Positions 35,121 through 45,365 of a DNA stretch of 64,000 nucleotides are shown piece by piece. Below the pieces are notes generated by a model. That model searched no databases, was not told the origin of the DNA, and worked only from the letters and a program-made list of their open reading frames with translations. The position numbers and the translations under genes are program-made. Position 1 is the stretch's first letter, and each line of letters begins with the position of its first letter. Origin of the DNA: an uncultured Acholeplasmatales bacterium (GTDB lineage: Bacteria > Bacillota_I > Bacilli_A > Acholeplasmatales > Anaeroplasmataceae); the NCBI GenBank assembly GCA_944324705.1, contig CALUXI010000002.1, forward strand, positions 55,221-119,220. Reading direction: 5' to 3'.

Positions 35121-38100
35121 CTATGCATTTATAATTCTTTCAACTAAAGATGGCAATTCTTCTAATATTTCAAAATCTGTTATAGTTTTCAAATTACTCT
35201 TTTTAAAAGCTGGAATTATCAAATAAGATGTTCCTTGAATAAGTAATGAATTACCTGAAATAGAGCAAGAATCTTTGTTTTCATTAGCCAATATATTGAC
35301 TAAAGGCAAAGTAATATTTCGAGTTTCATTTTCACTAAAATCTTCTGGTAATTGATTCTTTGTAATATAAATCAAGAAATCGTGTGCTAATTTTTTGTTA
35401 AACATTCCTTGAATTCTTTGATTCCAGAAATTACAAATATCTCTATCATCATCGTTACATAATATTTCTAATGTATCGTTGAAAATATCATCCAAGAAAG
35501 ATTCAATTTGTGTTGAATACCCAGCACCACTAGATAAACTGTCATAAAAATATATATCTATAAACTTTTTGCTTCCATTACTTCTTGTTCTAGTACCAAT
35601 AGTTAAATCATTATACGAAATATCTAATATTCTACTTGTAGCAAGTTTCATTGCTTCGCAAAGTGTAATAGCTGCAGATTTTAATACTACAGGATTATCA
35701 GTAACTCTACTCATATCAATTTCAACTTGCATAAAGAACATATCAGTCCTAAAACCAGTTCCAAGATATACACCTTCGTCTACAAATTTATGATTGCAAG
35801 AAACTCTATTACCAGCGTTAGTAAATGGTGCTCCTATTCCATTTTCCCTCAATGACTTATCACTATGAGGTTGTGCAGCACCACAATGTCTACATACATC
35901 AAAGCCTTCTGAATCATTACCTTTATTTAAGATAAGTATTTCTTCATTCTTTCTGTTACTAATTTTAAGATTTTTATATTTCGTACTTGTTAAATCATTT
36001 GAAGGTGTGGCTGAATAACACGGATCATCCGCATATGTCATTTCAGAATCAGCCTCACTCTCAGGAATATCTCTTGCATTAAGTGGAGCAAATCCCCAAG
36101 GGATAATCATTTCTTTCTTTTCTTCCTCAGATAAAGGTTGACCACAGAAAGGACACATACCATCAGTTGGCATCTCCTTACCAAACCATCCACATATAGG
36201 ATTGCTGCAACTATAAATGTATTTAACAAATCCGTTTTCTTCTTTAAAATATGGTTCTGCAGGTCTATAGAAGTTTTCTTGATCTTTATGTCTAACTGGC
36301 GAATAAATGCCGGCTGATTTATAAGTTTTCTTATCAACTACAATTGTTCGACCAGGCGCATATTCACTTATAGCAACATCAATACCTCTTTGAGGCGCTA
36401 ATTTTGTTTTTCCATCAGGACCTTCAATATTAAATTCAATAACATCTAGTGGGAATGAATATGTAGGTAAAATGCCTGTTGAAAATAAATCATCAAATAA
36501 TAACGATTTTTCATCATCCTTACTAGATAAGAAATCCTTAAGTTCTTCTATTAACTTCTTCTTGAAATTATTAATGTCATGTCCAACAAATAATTCAATT
36601 ATTTCTTCATTTGAAAATGATATATTATTAACAAAAGAATAAAAATCATTACATATTTCTTTAAAATCTTTTGTTGATATTGTGTATAATGATTCCTTCT
36701 TATTTTCAAAATATTTTGTGAACATAATAAGTGAAAAATGTCTATAAATAATCTTGTCACTATTTATGTCTATCCAAGGCTTTCTAGGCTTTCCTTTAAT
36801 AATTTTGTCTGGTGAATTGAAATAATATGTATCATGAGGGCCACCTTGTGCATATACAGAAATAGTTGACAATGATGATCCTCTTCTACCAGCTCTTCCG
36901 GCTCTTTGTTGATAATTTTCTCTTAAAGGCGGAACATTTCTTAATCCAATAGCAGTTAATGAACCAATATCAATACCGACTTCCATCGTAGTCGTGCAAC
37001 TTAATATATCTATTGGAGTAGTAGTTATCTTTTCCACATTGACATCTTGAAATCTCATTTCATAATCTTCCGTCTTAGCCCATGTTTCAATTTTTTGATC
37101 TTTAAATGATAATTGAGCAGTATGCTCCTCTGTATTTAATGATTTAATATTTTCATCGCTAATAATTGGATTTCTCCAATAATAAATTTGCTTTAATTCA
37201 TTAATGTTTTTCTTTTCAATATGTGAAGATTCACAAATCAAACAACAATTATCAATTTCAAAAGGCAAAATATTTCCACATTTTTTGCATCTATACCATT
37301 CTGAATTCTCATTGTCAGTTAAAACTACTTTTACAAATTGAAGATTAAGAAAATAATTTTCATCTTCTTTTCTATAAAAATTTTCTACTAGTTCTGAGTA
37401 CAGCTTTTCATATAGATCAGGATATTTAGTTCTAATTTTATCATTTATATATGTATCATATTTATTAAATCCATATCTATTTCCTTTGATATATTTAACT
37501 TCTTTTCTAACATTCTCAGGAACTGTATTATCAAAAGAAAAGGCGTCAGTACAAGTTTGAGCCACAAAAGCAACAAAGATTTTTCCAAATTCAGCCTGTG
37601 TTATTCTGCTGTCATTTAAATCAAACAAAACATCATCAACTTTTTCATCAACCGGTGCAATATATCCAAGTCCTAAATTATGAAAATTAAAAGTTGGACT
37701 ACAAAATAACTCAATTAAATCAGCTTGATACATTTGGCAAGGAGTATTTAATTCGCTTTGAAGTCTCGAATAGTCTACCTCGCGTCCAAGTCTCTTATAT
37801 CTATCTAACAATCTTGTTAATCTTTGCTTATCTTCTTCAAATTTATCTAATTCTCTTCCATAGAAAAATCTTAATTTATTTTCAATACATACTTCAACAA
37901 ATGCAGGATAAAGATAATTTAAAGGAAATTCTTTAGTATTACCAGAAGAATATATTTTCTTCATAGCAAGATAAATTGCCTTTCTAAATGATTCCATATC
38001 AGCAATTTTTGTCATATCTCTAGCCAAAACAGCAGCTGATTGTCTTGAGTCAGAGAATAATAGCACTTTTTTGCCGCCATTTGGAACAAATTTTGTTGGT

Positions 38101-40250
38101 TCTTTTGTCATTGGTTGAGCATCAAATTGTGCCTTAGTTAAATTATAAAAAGGAATATTTCCTTTAATTCTAAAGTCACTTAAACCAATAAAGCTAAATT
38201 TCTTCTCACAATGTGGACAAACTTTAAAAGATACATTTTCGTCATCGCTTGCACTACTTCTCAAAACTTTAATGCATGTATCACTATTTATTTCATTAGG
38301 ATATAATTTACCTGAAACGAAATCAAAGTAAGCTAATTCAGTATTTTTGGGCCTGTTTGCTATACAATAATCTTTTGGAAGGATGAATAAAGGGAATTCT
38401 ACTAATTCATTGTTTTCATCAATTCCTTTTTTATTCCAACAATTTATCTTTGTATCATGAATTGAATTTCGATTTACAAAAGTTTTTATATATAATGCAC
38501 CGCAACGTCTATCATTAACCAATTCATATACTTTTGAATGACAATACGGACATTGAGCTCTATTATTTACAAATAATGAACCTAAGCTTATATCATCGCC
38601 TTCATGCTTATGATTACATTTAGGATTTAAACAAGCATATATACCATTAAGGCCTCTAAAAAATAAATGAATTCTTGCAGGAAAGATTACATTGCCCCCT
38701 TCATCTTTTGCTAAAGGAGCTAATAATAATAAATTCTCAAATGCTTTGTTACCACGTTCAGAGATTTCTTTAACAGCCAATTTTTGAAGTTCATCATATG
38801 AAGTAGCCTTACCTCGACAAGCTTCAAGAAGTGCAACAAAAGGTGCATAACGAGTAAGGTTCTTGTATAACCAAACTTGAGAGTCTATATTTATATCTTC
38901 ATTAAAGATTCTTTTTGCAAACAACTTAATATTTTTGTCAATGGTTTCACCACTCAATATAGTTGAATCAAGTTCGAGATTTGCAAGCTTTTCTATATCA
39001 AATGGCACTTCATTTTCAACTTTAATTATTTCTCTTTCACCAAATAAGTATTCAAAAGAATCTTCTTCGCAACCAGAAAGATTTGAAGAAAATTTTCTAA
39101 TATAATTCATATCTTCTTTTGTTTCATTTGGCATACTCGCACTTGTAAGAATAAACTGAACTTTATTTTTTGAGATACCCAATTTCGAGAATAATCGCCT
39201 GATTAATAGTGCAACTTCGCCACCACTAGCTCCAGAATACATGTGTGCTTCATCAATAATGATTAAAAGCTTATTATCTTTAGAAAGATTAAGCCATTCT
39301 TTTGTTTCTTTCCAAATATTACTTTCAACGGTTCTAATAAGCATATATTCAAGCATGGAATAGTTGGTAATTAAAATATCTGGGGTATGCTTTTGCATTT
39401 CATATCTTAATAACAATTCTGCATCATTAGTCGAATCATAATGTTCTAAATCATTGTCTCTTAGACTTCTAACTAATGCCTCGATATTTTTAGAAGGATA
39501 CTTGTTTATTTTGATTAAACCATCTATATCTTTTTGTTGTTCTGCTTTTTGTTCTTCAGTTAAATCTTCTTTAACTAAATAACTATTCTCATATGATTCA
39601 GCAATATCTAAATTATTCTTTTTTACTGGCTTATCACCTGCATAAGGGGTTCTACCAGTATACATTCCAAATTGTGGCCTTCTTGCATTTGAAGCAAATT
39701 CATTTAGTAATCCAATAAAACCACCATTTCTATCACCAATGATTCTTCTTAATCTTGATATTTGATCAGATACTAGAGCATTCATCGGATAAATAACAAT
39801 AGTTCTTACTCCGCGTTTTTTCCACGTTTCAGAAGAATGAATAGCTTCATTAACCAATTTATAAATCATTGGCCACATAAAACACTCAGTCTTACCAGAA
39901 CCAGTACCTGTCGCAACAAATAAATTCCTTCCTTGTGTAAACTTTTCTAAAGAATCAACTTGATGCTTAAAAGGAGTCTCAAAAACACCTAATCTCTTAT
40001 CTATAAGTCCAATGAAGAATTTTTTCATATCTTCATTAATACTTGAATTTAATATTCCATTTTTAACCTTCAAATACGATGGAGTAGATTCAATATATGG
40101 CTTTTGGAAAAGATTTCCTTCCTTATTTAAGAGTTCATCAGATGCATTTAATAAAAGCTGATTATCGCCAAAATATTGACTTGTAATGTAATCAACTAGT
40201 CTATCCTTCATTAATTGATGTGTTTTCTTTATTCCTAAATTGGTAGACAT
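35121..40250 (-). CDS. Very large DEAD/DEAH helicase with C-terminal DUF1998-type domain
   Basis: 1709 residues. Motor part 1: Walker A GTGSGKT (about 115-121) and DEAH box IIIDEAHMYSG. Motor part 2: TTTMEVGIDIG and QQRAGRAGRRG (motifs V and VI). Several CxxC pairs (CLNPKC, CPYC, CPHC, CKKC, CPFC, CRHC) suggest zinc sites. The C-terminus, with SYNDLTIGTRT and FYDSLSSGAGYS, is DUF1998-like. Helicases of this size and layout are the DruE component of Druantia; smaller relatives are MrfA and DrmA. ATG 40250 follows AAGGAGG. It probably translocates on DNA as the core of the operon. Confidence 0.8.
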   Translation of the reverse strand: MSTNLGIKKTHQLMKDRLVDYITSQYFGDNQLLLNASDELLNKEGNLFQKPYIESTPSYLKVKNGILNSSINEDMKKFFIGLIDKRLGVFETPFKHQVDSLEKFTQGRNLFVATGTGSGKTECFMWPMIYKLVNEAIHSSETWKKRGVRTIVIYPMNALVSDQISRLRRIIGDRNGGFIGLLNEFASNARRPQFGMYTGRTPYAGDKPVKKNNLDIAESYENSYLVKEDLTEEQKAEQQKDIDGLIKINKYPSKNIEALVRSLRDNDLEHYDSTNDAELLLRYEMQKHTPDILITNYSMLEYMLIRTVESNIWKETKEWLNLSKDNKLLIIIDEAHMYSGASGGEVALLIRRLFSKLGISKNKVQFILTSASMPNETKEDMNYIRKFSSNLSGCEEDSFEYLFGEREIIKVENEVPFDIEKLANLELDSTILSGETIDKNIKLFAKRIFNEDINIDSQVWLYKNLTRYAPFVALLEACRGKATSYDELQKLAVKEISERGNKAFENLLLLAPLAKDEGGNVIFPARIHLFFRGLNGIYACLNPKCNHKHEGDDISLGSLFVNNRAQCPYCHSKVYELVNDRRCGALYIKTFVNRNSIHDTKINCWNKKGIDENNELVEFPLFILPKDYCIANRPKNTELAYFDFVSGKLYPNEINSDTCIKVLRSSASDDENVSFKVCPHCEKKFSFIGLSDFRIKGNIPFYNLTKAQFDAQPMTKEPTKFVPNGGKKVLLFSDSRQSAAVLARDMTKIADMESFRKAIYLAMKKIYSSGNTKEFPLNYLYPAFVEVCIENKLRFFYGRELDKFEEDKQRLTRLLDRYKRLGREVDYSRLQSELNTPCQMYQADLIELFCSPTFNFHNLGLGYIAPVDEKVDDVLFDLNDSRITQAEFGKIFVAFVAQTCTDAFSFDNTVPENVRKEVKYIKGNRYGFNKYDTYINDKIRTKYPDLYEKLYSELVENFYRKEDENYFLNLQFVKVVLTDNENSEWYRCKKCGNILPFEIDNCCLICESSHIEKKNINELKQIYYWRNPIISDENIKSLNTEEHTAQLSFKDQKIETWAKTEDYEMRFQDVNVEKITTTPIDILSCTTTMEVGIDIGSLTAIGLRNVPPLRENYQQRAGRAGRRGSSLSTISVYAQGGPHDTYYFNSPDKIIKGKPRKPWIDINSDKIIYRHFSLIMFTKYFENKKESLYTISTKDFKEICNDFYSFVNNISFSNEEIIELFVGHDINNFKKKLIEELKDFLSSKDDEKSLLFDDLFSTGILPTYSFPLDVIEFNIEGPDGKTKLAPQRGIDVAISEYAPGRTIVVDKKTYKSAGIYSPVRHKDQENFYRPAEPYFKEENGFVKYIYSCSNPICGWFGKEMPTDGMCPFCGQPLSEEEKKEMIIPWGFAPLNARDIPESEADSEMTYADDPCYSATPSNDLTSTKYKNLKISNRKNEEILILNKGNDSEGFDVCRHCGAAQPHSDKSLRENGIGAPFTNAGNRVSCNHKFVDEGVYLGTGFRTDMFFMQVEIDMSRVTDNPVVLKSAAITLCEAMKLATSRILDISYNDLTIGTRTRSNGSKKFIDIYFYDSLSSGAGYSTQIESFLDDIFNDTLEILCNDDDRDICNFWNQRIQGMFNKKLAHDFLIYITKNQLPEDFSENETRNITLPLVNILANENKDSCSISGNSLLIQGTSYLIIPAFKKSNLKTITDFEILEELPSLVERIINA

Positions 40251-40251
40251 A

Positions 40252-40674
40252 TTAATTACCTCCTTTTTCCACAATATTTATTGATAAATGAGACAAAAGT
40301 TTGATAATGGAATCTTTCATTGAAATACTAGTTACAAAATTATTAATCCCATTTGCATTATCTAATGGCCAAGCCATGCATTTTATAATAGCATATTCAA
40401 AAAATGGTAGTATAAATCCGCCAAATGAAAACTTAATCCCTTTATCTCCATAATTACTTATAGTGCATGAAACTGGTTTACCATTATAAGAACATAATCC
40501 TAATATTAATCTCCAAACCTCATGAACAAAAATATTGTCATTTGATTTTTTAGTATAAATAACAGGAATTGATGCAGAATAGTAATTTCCATCTATTCTT
40601 CTTAGAAGCTGATAATCTAATCCGTCATCAATTTTTAAAATATAATATTCATACGTAGACGTATTTTTTTTCAC
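40252..40674 (-). CDS. C-terminal part of a split operon protein (DruD-like position)
   Basis: A 140-codon frame beginning at GTG 40674 inside the A8 run (minus strand; T8 at 40664-40671). It opens with KKNTSTYEYYILKIDDGLDYQLLR and has a beta-rich look. Deleting one A from the run fuses it in frame to the upstream 214-residue frame, giving about 350 residues. No ribosome binding site supports independent initiation. No family recognised. See the N-terminal part at 40649-41290. Confidence 0.55.
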   Translation of the reverse strand: MKKNTSTYEYYILKIDDGLDYQLLRRIDGNYYSASIPVIYTKKSNDNIFVHEVWRLILGLCSYNGKPVSCTISNYGDKGIKFSFGGFILPFFEYAIIKCMAWPLDNANGINNFVTSISMKDSIIKLLSHLSINIVEKGGN

Positions 40675-41290
40675 TAAAATAATCCCATCTATTTTTATCT
40701 ACGTTATATACTTCAATTTTACCAAGATTAGAATTAAAATCTGAATAACTCAATTTTGCTGACAAATTCTTAAACACAGTTAATGAATCAGAATTATTTA
40801 ACAAAAAATTATCAATTGGCATATCAATCGATTCATCATACTTCCCCCATAAACCTAGGCCTCGCATTTTCTTTGCATTTGAATCCAAATCAATTACAAG
40901 AGTCTTTTTACAGAAAGATACCCTATTTTTATATATTGGATATTTAAAAGCATAATTACCAGAATTTATATAACCTAAAGCAACATATATATCTTCTATA
41001 TCATTTATTAACCTTTTATCATCTACAAAATATGATAAAAGTTCATTATCCACTTTTTTATATGATGCTAAAACATCTAAAGCTGAAATTGTAACATGAG
41101 ATTTAGAAACTTGGTTCAAATCTTCATCCTCAAAATCTCTATCTGCAAAAAGCTGCATAATCCATCTTCCAATTGCAGAGTAAATAATCCTATTATGAAA
41201 ATCATTAATAGGTTCGTTGCCAAAGTTTTCTATTTTTAAATCTTCAGCTATAGTTTTATACATTCGTTCTAATGTGTAGTAATTAATCAT
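40649..41290 (-). CDS. N-terminal part of a split operon protein (DruD-like position)
   Basis: A 213-residue helical protein starting MINYYTLERMYK at ATG 41290 (GAGG upstream, overlapping the previous stop by eight bases). It ends in TGA shortly after the homopolymer A8, where reading shifts to the frame at 40252-40674. Homology unknown. The close spacing on both sides says the two parts belong to one gene, either mutated or expressed by transcriptional slippage. Confidence 0.6.
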   Translation of the reverse strand: MINYYTLERMYKTIAEDLKIENFGNEPINDFHNRIIYSAIGRWIMQLFADRDFEDEDLNQVSKSHVTISALDVLASYKKVDNELLSYFVDDKRLINDIEDIYVALGYINSGNYAFKYPIYKNRVSFCKKTLVIDLDSNAKKMRGLGLWGKYDESIDMPIDNFLLNNSDSLTVFKNLSAKLSYSDFNSNLGKIEVYNVDKNRWDYFSEKKYVYV

Positions 41291-42842
41291 GGAGAACCGC
41301 CTCACATTTTGAACGAATAGTTTGATTCATGATCATATTAATCAAGTCTTCCACATCTAACGAATCATGAATTGATTTAAACGGAATAATTGAATAAATC
41401 AATAAGCCATAGTACTTTACATTCATAATTTCTTTGTTATCTAAACTTAACTCAAGTGAATTCAATGTCTTATCAAATTCTCCATTTGTTATTGCTTGCC
41501 TATTATCATTTTCAAATGAATAAGCATATTTATATAAAATCTTTTTTGAATCAAATTTTCCAATGAAGAAATTAAAATCATCTAGAATTTCTGGAGCCAA
41601 AAATTGTATTTCTCTATCATAAGAAATTACAAAAAGAAATTTTTCATTAAATGGTCTTGTCTTAATATAGTCTAATACTCTTTGATAACTTTGAACGTTA
41701 ATAATATTCTTAAATACAACCACCTTATTATTAGAAGTTCTTTTTAAATTATCAACTTCTGATATTAACTCTCCAAAGTCACAATTATCTTCAGCTATGA
41801 TTTCATAATAATTTCCACCTGTGATTATTGAAGATATAATATTTGCTAATAATTCATAGTTTTTTTCCGAAACAATTATTGGTTTCTTAGAATAAATGAT
41901 TTCTACTAAATACTCTCTTAATGCATCAAATTCACTATTTTTTGCAATGCTCTCGATTATATCCCCGATATTTTCAGATAAGTATTCATCAAATTCTTCA
42001 TACTCTTGGTTTTCAAATATATTAATAGAATATGTTCTTGGAGAATTTTGGTTATTTGATTTTTCAATAGATTGCTTTAAAAAATCAATTTGATCTTGCA
42101 ATTTCATAACAACATCATTTTGAACCAAACGTTCTATTTTCTTTTCAATGGCTTCTCTTTCTTTTTTTATAGTAACTTCGAATTTCTTATTTACCTCTTC
42201 GATTGAGCGTCTTAAATCTTCATTATTTATATTGCCAATAGCTTGCTTTGTTTCTATTAAGTCATCCTTTAAACTTTCATTAGCCACCTTATATTCAGAT
42301 ATCTGTTTTTTTAATTTTTCAACATTATCATTTATTGATTTTAATTGAACTTCAATACTCTTATTTAGTTTATCCAATTCCTTCTTTAAAGAATCTCTAG
42401 TAGTATCAGAACTAATTGTTTTTATTAAAGAAAGCATATTAATGTTTTCATTAATCGTTTTTTGCATAGTTTCATCGAAGTGCTCTAATTTAAAATAAAT
42501 TGGTCTAAAAATCTCATTCGTTGATTCTTCGATTGACATTGCCATAGCAATAGTTTCGCTATATCCTTGCATCTCATATTTTTTTTGAGCCTCTTTAATT
42601 TCCAAGTTATAGTCATTATAGTATTTTGTTAATATTCCAATCAATTTAACATCTTTTTGATTTCTAATAAGAGTATATGAGGTATTCACCAAAACTTGTT
42701 GAGCTGCTTTATTCGGTCTAAACCCTTTTAATTTTTGAGCTAATTTTGGCGTATTAACATAAATATCCCTCAAAAAATTTAGAGGAATGCCATCTTCTAA
42801 AAAAGATTTTAATTCATCATCATTCAATTCTAGTAAATTCAT
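41283..42842 (-). CDS. Coiled-coil protein with a degenerate AAA-like C-terminus
   Basis: A 519-residue protein. An N-terminal helical region is followed by a long coiled coil at about 135-265 (rich in KK, EE, LKKQISEYK heptads) and a C-terminal alpha/beta region. The latter has NNKVVVFKNI and EKFLFVISYDRE spaced like Walker B and sensor 1, but there is no Walker A lysine loop (KKPIIVSEKNYELL stands at that position). A structural or partner-scaffold role in the helicase system is plausible. GGAGGT precedes the ATG. Confidence 0.6.
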   Translation of the reverse strand: MNLLELNDDELKSFLEDGIPLNFLRDIYVNTPKLAQKLKGFRPNKAAQQVLVNTSYTLIRNQKDVKLIGILTKYYNDYNLEIKEAQKKYEMQGYSETIAMAMSIEESTNEIFRPIYFKLEHFDETMQKTINENINMLSLIKTISSDTTRDSLKKELDKLNKSIEVQLKSINDNVEKLKKQISEYKVANESLKDDLIETKQAIGNINNEDLRRSIEEVNKKFEVTIKKEREAIEKKIERLVQNDVVMKLQDQIDFLKQSIEKSNNQNSPRTYSINIFENQEYEEFDEYLSENIGDIIESIAKNSEFDALREYLVEIIYSKKPIIVSEKNYELLANIISSIITGGNYYEIIAEDNCDFGELISEVDNLKRTSNNKVVVFKNIINVQSYQRVLDYIKTRPFNEKFLFVISYDREIQFLAPEILDDFNFFIGKFDSKKILYKYAYSFENDNRQAITNGEFDKTLNSLELSLDNKEIMNVKYYGLLIYSIIPFKSIHDSLDVEDLINMIMNQTIRSKCEAVLHD

Positions 42843-42845
42843 ACA

Positions 42846-44336
42846 TTAAACCTCCATTAGCAATTCAATAGCAGCTTTCTTTATCTTTTTAGTACATGTA
42901 CACATATCAAGATATTCAACAACAAATTCATTATCTTGAAATTTATTAATTAAATACTCAAAATCAATATCCCTTAAAGAAACATATTTTTTAGAATACC
43001 AAATAGCATTTTTTAATCGATTTATATCAATGGTAGAAACAATTTTATCTAATTGATACATGGTTCTTTCTAGGCTAGATTTGATTGACAACACTTTATC
43101 ATTCTTCTTAATTTTCACCTGATTTGAATCTATCTTTTCATTCAAAAAGCCTGATTTAAAAATATAATTATTTTTTGTTTTATCTAAATTAATCGATGTA
43201 TCGTTTAAATAATCAAAAGTTGCAAATTTCTTGTCAGCAATAGTACCGTTGAATTGCATTACAAAGAAAGGTGTTGCATTAATGTTTTGAACTTTAAAAT
43301 ATAAATATGATGTGTCATGCTCATATAATTCCAAAGCATCTGATTCATTTTCAAAAGCAATAAACATCTTCGTTTCATTATTTTTATAGTACTTATAATT
43401 ACCAATAGAATTCATTGGTGGCCATAAAATAACTGCATCATCTTTTTCCACCAATTCACAGCCTCTATTAGTACAGAAACTTTCTGTTGCTTCTGTAACT
43501 TTATTAAAGACAATATCATAAACTGAATAATTAAAGTAAGTATCATTTTTTAATTCAAGTTTAATTATTGAAATATCTTTTCTTACATCATTTGAAATAT
43601 GCAATCCGTAATTTTCATGAGCAAAGACTAAATAATGTCTACCTGTATAGATTTTTCCACCTAGTTTTTTACATACAAACATCTTTATATTTTTCAAGTT
43701 AATGCTTGAATTATAATCACCAATATAATTTTGTAATATTAAACTAGAATAAATCTGTTCGTTAGGTATAAATCCATCCATTGTATAACTCATATCACGA
43801 CTTGTTGATTTCCCTGTAATTTTAATTTTTACACTAGATGGGAATCTATTTAATCCAATTCGTTTTAGCTCGCCCGGTTTAAAATGATTATTATCGATTG
43901 GAACTATAATATTAGAGTTATATGTTTCATTAATAACAATTTTAGTATCGTTCTTAGTATTATTATCAAGATCTTGTCTACTAAAAGGTGGAATAGTAAT
44001 CAAACTCTTCCATGAACCATCTTGATACTTTAATTCAAAATTTAAAGAAACATCTTCTTCTTTAAAAAATTTCTTTCTAATTAAGGATTCATATGTTTTA
44101 GATTCTGTTCCTTCATGATAAAGTGAACAATAACCATGACCTTCATGAGTCGGAGAATGTTTAAAATATGCAGCATTATAAAAGCCATTGCAATATACAA
44201 TAGCATCACCACATTCAACACATCTAATAGCTTTTATGCTTGAATGATATGGGTGTTCATTCATATACTTTTCATATTCAGACAAAGTCATTTCTCTTTT
44301 TTCTAAAGAATGAAAAATCTTTGGAATGCTAGCCAT
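42846..44336 (-). CDS. CoiA-like zinc-finger N-terminal protein of unknown function
   Basis: A 496-residue protein. Near the N-terminus is a Cys/His cluster: RCVECGD (C39, C42), AYFKHSP with a histidine, then CSLYHEGTES. It resembles the zinc motif of competence protein CoiA and related nucleases. The rest (about 100-496) is beta-rich and unrecognised. It lies three bases upstream of the coiled-coil gene with a GGAGGTG ribosome binding site. By position and size it corresponds to an early subunit (DruB-like) of the helicase operon. Confidence 0.6.
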   Translation of the reverse strand: MASIPKIFHSLEKREMTLSEYEKYMNEHPYHSSIKAIRCVECGDAIVYCNGFYNAAYFKHSPTHEGHGYCSLYHEGTESKTYESLIRKKFFKEEDVSLNFELKYQDGSWKSLITIPPFSRQDLDNNTKNDTKIVINETYNSNIIVPIDNNHFKPGELKRIGLNRFPSSVKIKITGKSTSRDMSYTMDGFIPNEQIYSSLILQNYIGDYNSSINLKNIKMFVCKKLGGKIYTGRHYLVFAHENYGLHISNDVRKDISIIKLELKNDTYFNYSVYDIVFNKVTEATESFCTNRGCELVEKDDAVILWPPMNSIGNYKYYKNNETKMFIAFENESDALELYEHDTSYLYFKVQNINATPFFVMQFNGTIADKKFATFDYLNDTSINLDKTKNNYIFKSGFLNEKIDSNQVKIKKNDKVLSIKSSLERTMYQLDKIVSTIDINRLKNAIWYSKKYVSLRDIDFEYLINKFQDNEFVVEYLDMCTCTKKIKKAAIELLMEV

Positions 44337-44360
44337 ATCTAATACACCTCCCTTACTCGT

Positions 44361-45323
44361 TTAATTATATTTTATTTCTATATTATGATTTAAGGCAAAC
44401 TCGGTAATTGCTTTTTCATTTTCCTTACTGATATTTTTCCCTAAATATATACATTTAATTTTAGGAGATTTTGGTTTATCATTTACATGCCCTATAAATC
44501 TCCATTCTTTTTGATATTCCCATTTTTTATATTTAGTCAAAAACAATCTAATAAAATGGGAAGAATCAGCTTGAATTTGTCCATTTGAAAAACCTGTAAT
44601 CATCTGACCTATAAAAGAACCTACCAACTGCATAATAATATTAGTTTCTCTATCATCTTGATAAATTACAGGTAAAACATTATTAGCTAATTCATATTTA
44701 CTTAAATCATATTCTATACAATATCCACTATACCCATTTGCATAGTTTTCCCACATGTAATCTATATCTTTTGATTCTGCCAAAGAGCATATGCCAGTCT
44801 CTTTTCTAGCATTATATGCGGTTAAGAAAAGTGGTTCTAATTGACTACTTATTTCTGGTTTATCAAGCATTTCAGGTATTCCAACAATCCAATTGACTAA
44901 TTGTGCTATTATCTCTTTATACTCTGGAGCCATTTCCTGAAGTTCTAATGATAAATCTAACATAAAATTTGCTGGAACCGTTCCATTTTTTTTAGTAATT
45001 GCTAATATTTTATTCTTAGCATTTTCATAAGTTTCTTCACTAGAATAAGGCTTAATGAACTCTATTATCTGATTAACACATTCTCTTTTTAGATTATTGG
45101 TTTTTAAATCTATCAAACGTTCAAAATCAACAGTAGTCATGCATTCAGTTTCATCGTCTTCTTTTTCAGCAGGGCATAAATACAAATACTCATTTTCCAG
45201 CATGTCAAAAGAATACTTATCGAATGGACGGTATTTATACAAGGATTTTGGCCCATTGTATTTCAACTTGTCTTTGCCAAACATTATTTGATTTAGATAT
45301 ATTATTTTGTCTGCATTAGTCAT
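44361..45323 (-). CDS. DUF2971 family protein
   Basis: A 320-residue protein with the DUF2971 landmarks: SLYKYRPFDKYSF near the N-terminus, MWENYANGYSGYCIEYD in the middle, and KKWEYQKEWRFIG near the C-terminus. The biochemical function is unknown; the family is common in defence islands. GGAGG precedes the ATG. It is the first gene after hsdS, separated from it by a gap that contains one of the inversion sites, so its expression may depend on inversion state. Confidence 0.78.
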   Translation of the reverse strand: MTNADKIIYLNQIMFGKDKLKYNGPKSLYKYRPFDKYSFDMLENEYLYLCPAEKEDDETECMTTVDFERLIDLKTNNLKRECVNQIIEFIKPYSSEETYENAKNKILAITKKNGTVPANFMLDLSLELQEMAPEYKEIIAQLVNWIVGIPEMLDKPEISSQLEPLFLTAYNARKETGICSLAESKDIDYMWENYANGYSGYCIEYDLSKYELANNVLPVIYQDDRETNIIMQLVGSFIGQMITGFSNGQIQADSSHFIRLFLTKYKKWEYQKEWRFIGHVNDKPKSPKIKCIYLGKNISKENEKAITEFALNHNIEIKYN

Positions 45324-45350
45324 AATGAGCCTCCTTATTTTAAATATAAT

Positions 45351-45365
45351 ATAAACGATAATTTA
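45351..45365 (+). repeat. HsdS recombination site S1
   Basis: ATAAACGATAATTTA, direct orientation, overlapping the stop codon of the expressed hsdS. Confidence 0.75.

Noticed and set aside
35121..45323. DISARM, BREX or Dpd assignment of the helicase operon
   Set aside because: No PglZ, BrxC, PLD nuclease, dedicated methylase beyond the type I genes, or 7-deazaguanine insertion genes are present; the DUF1998-type helicase alone is not diagnostic.
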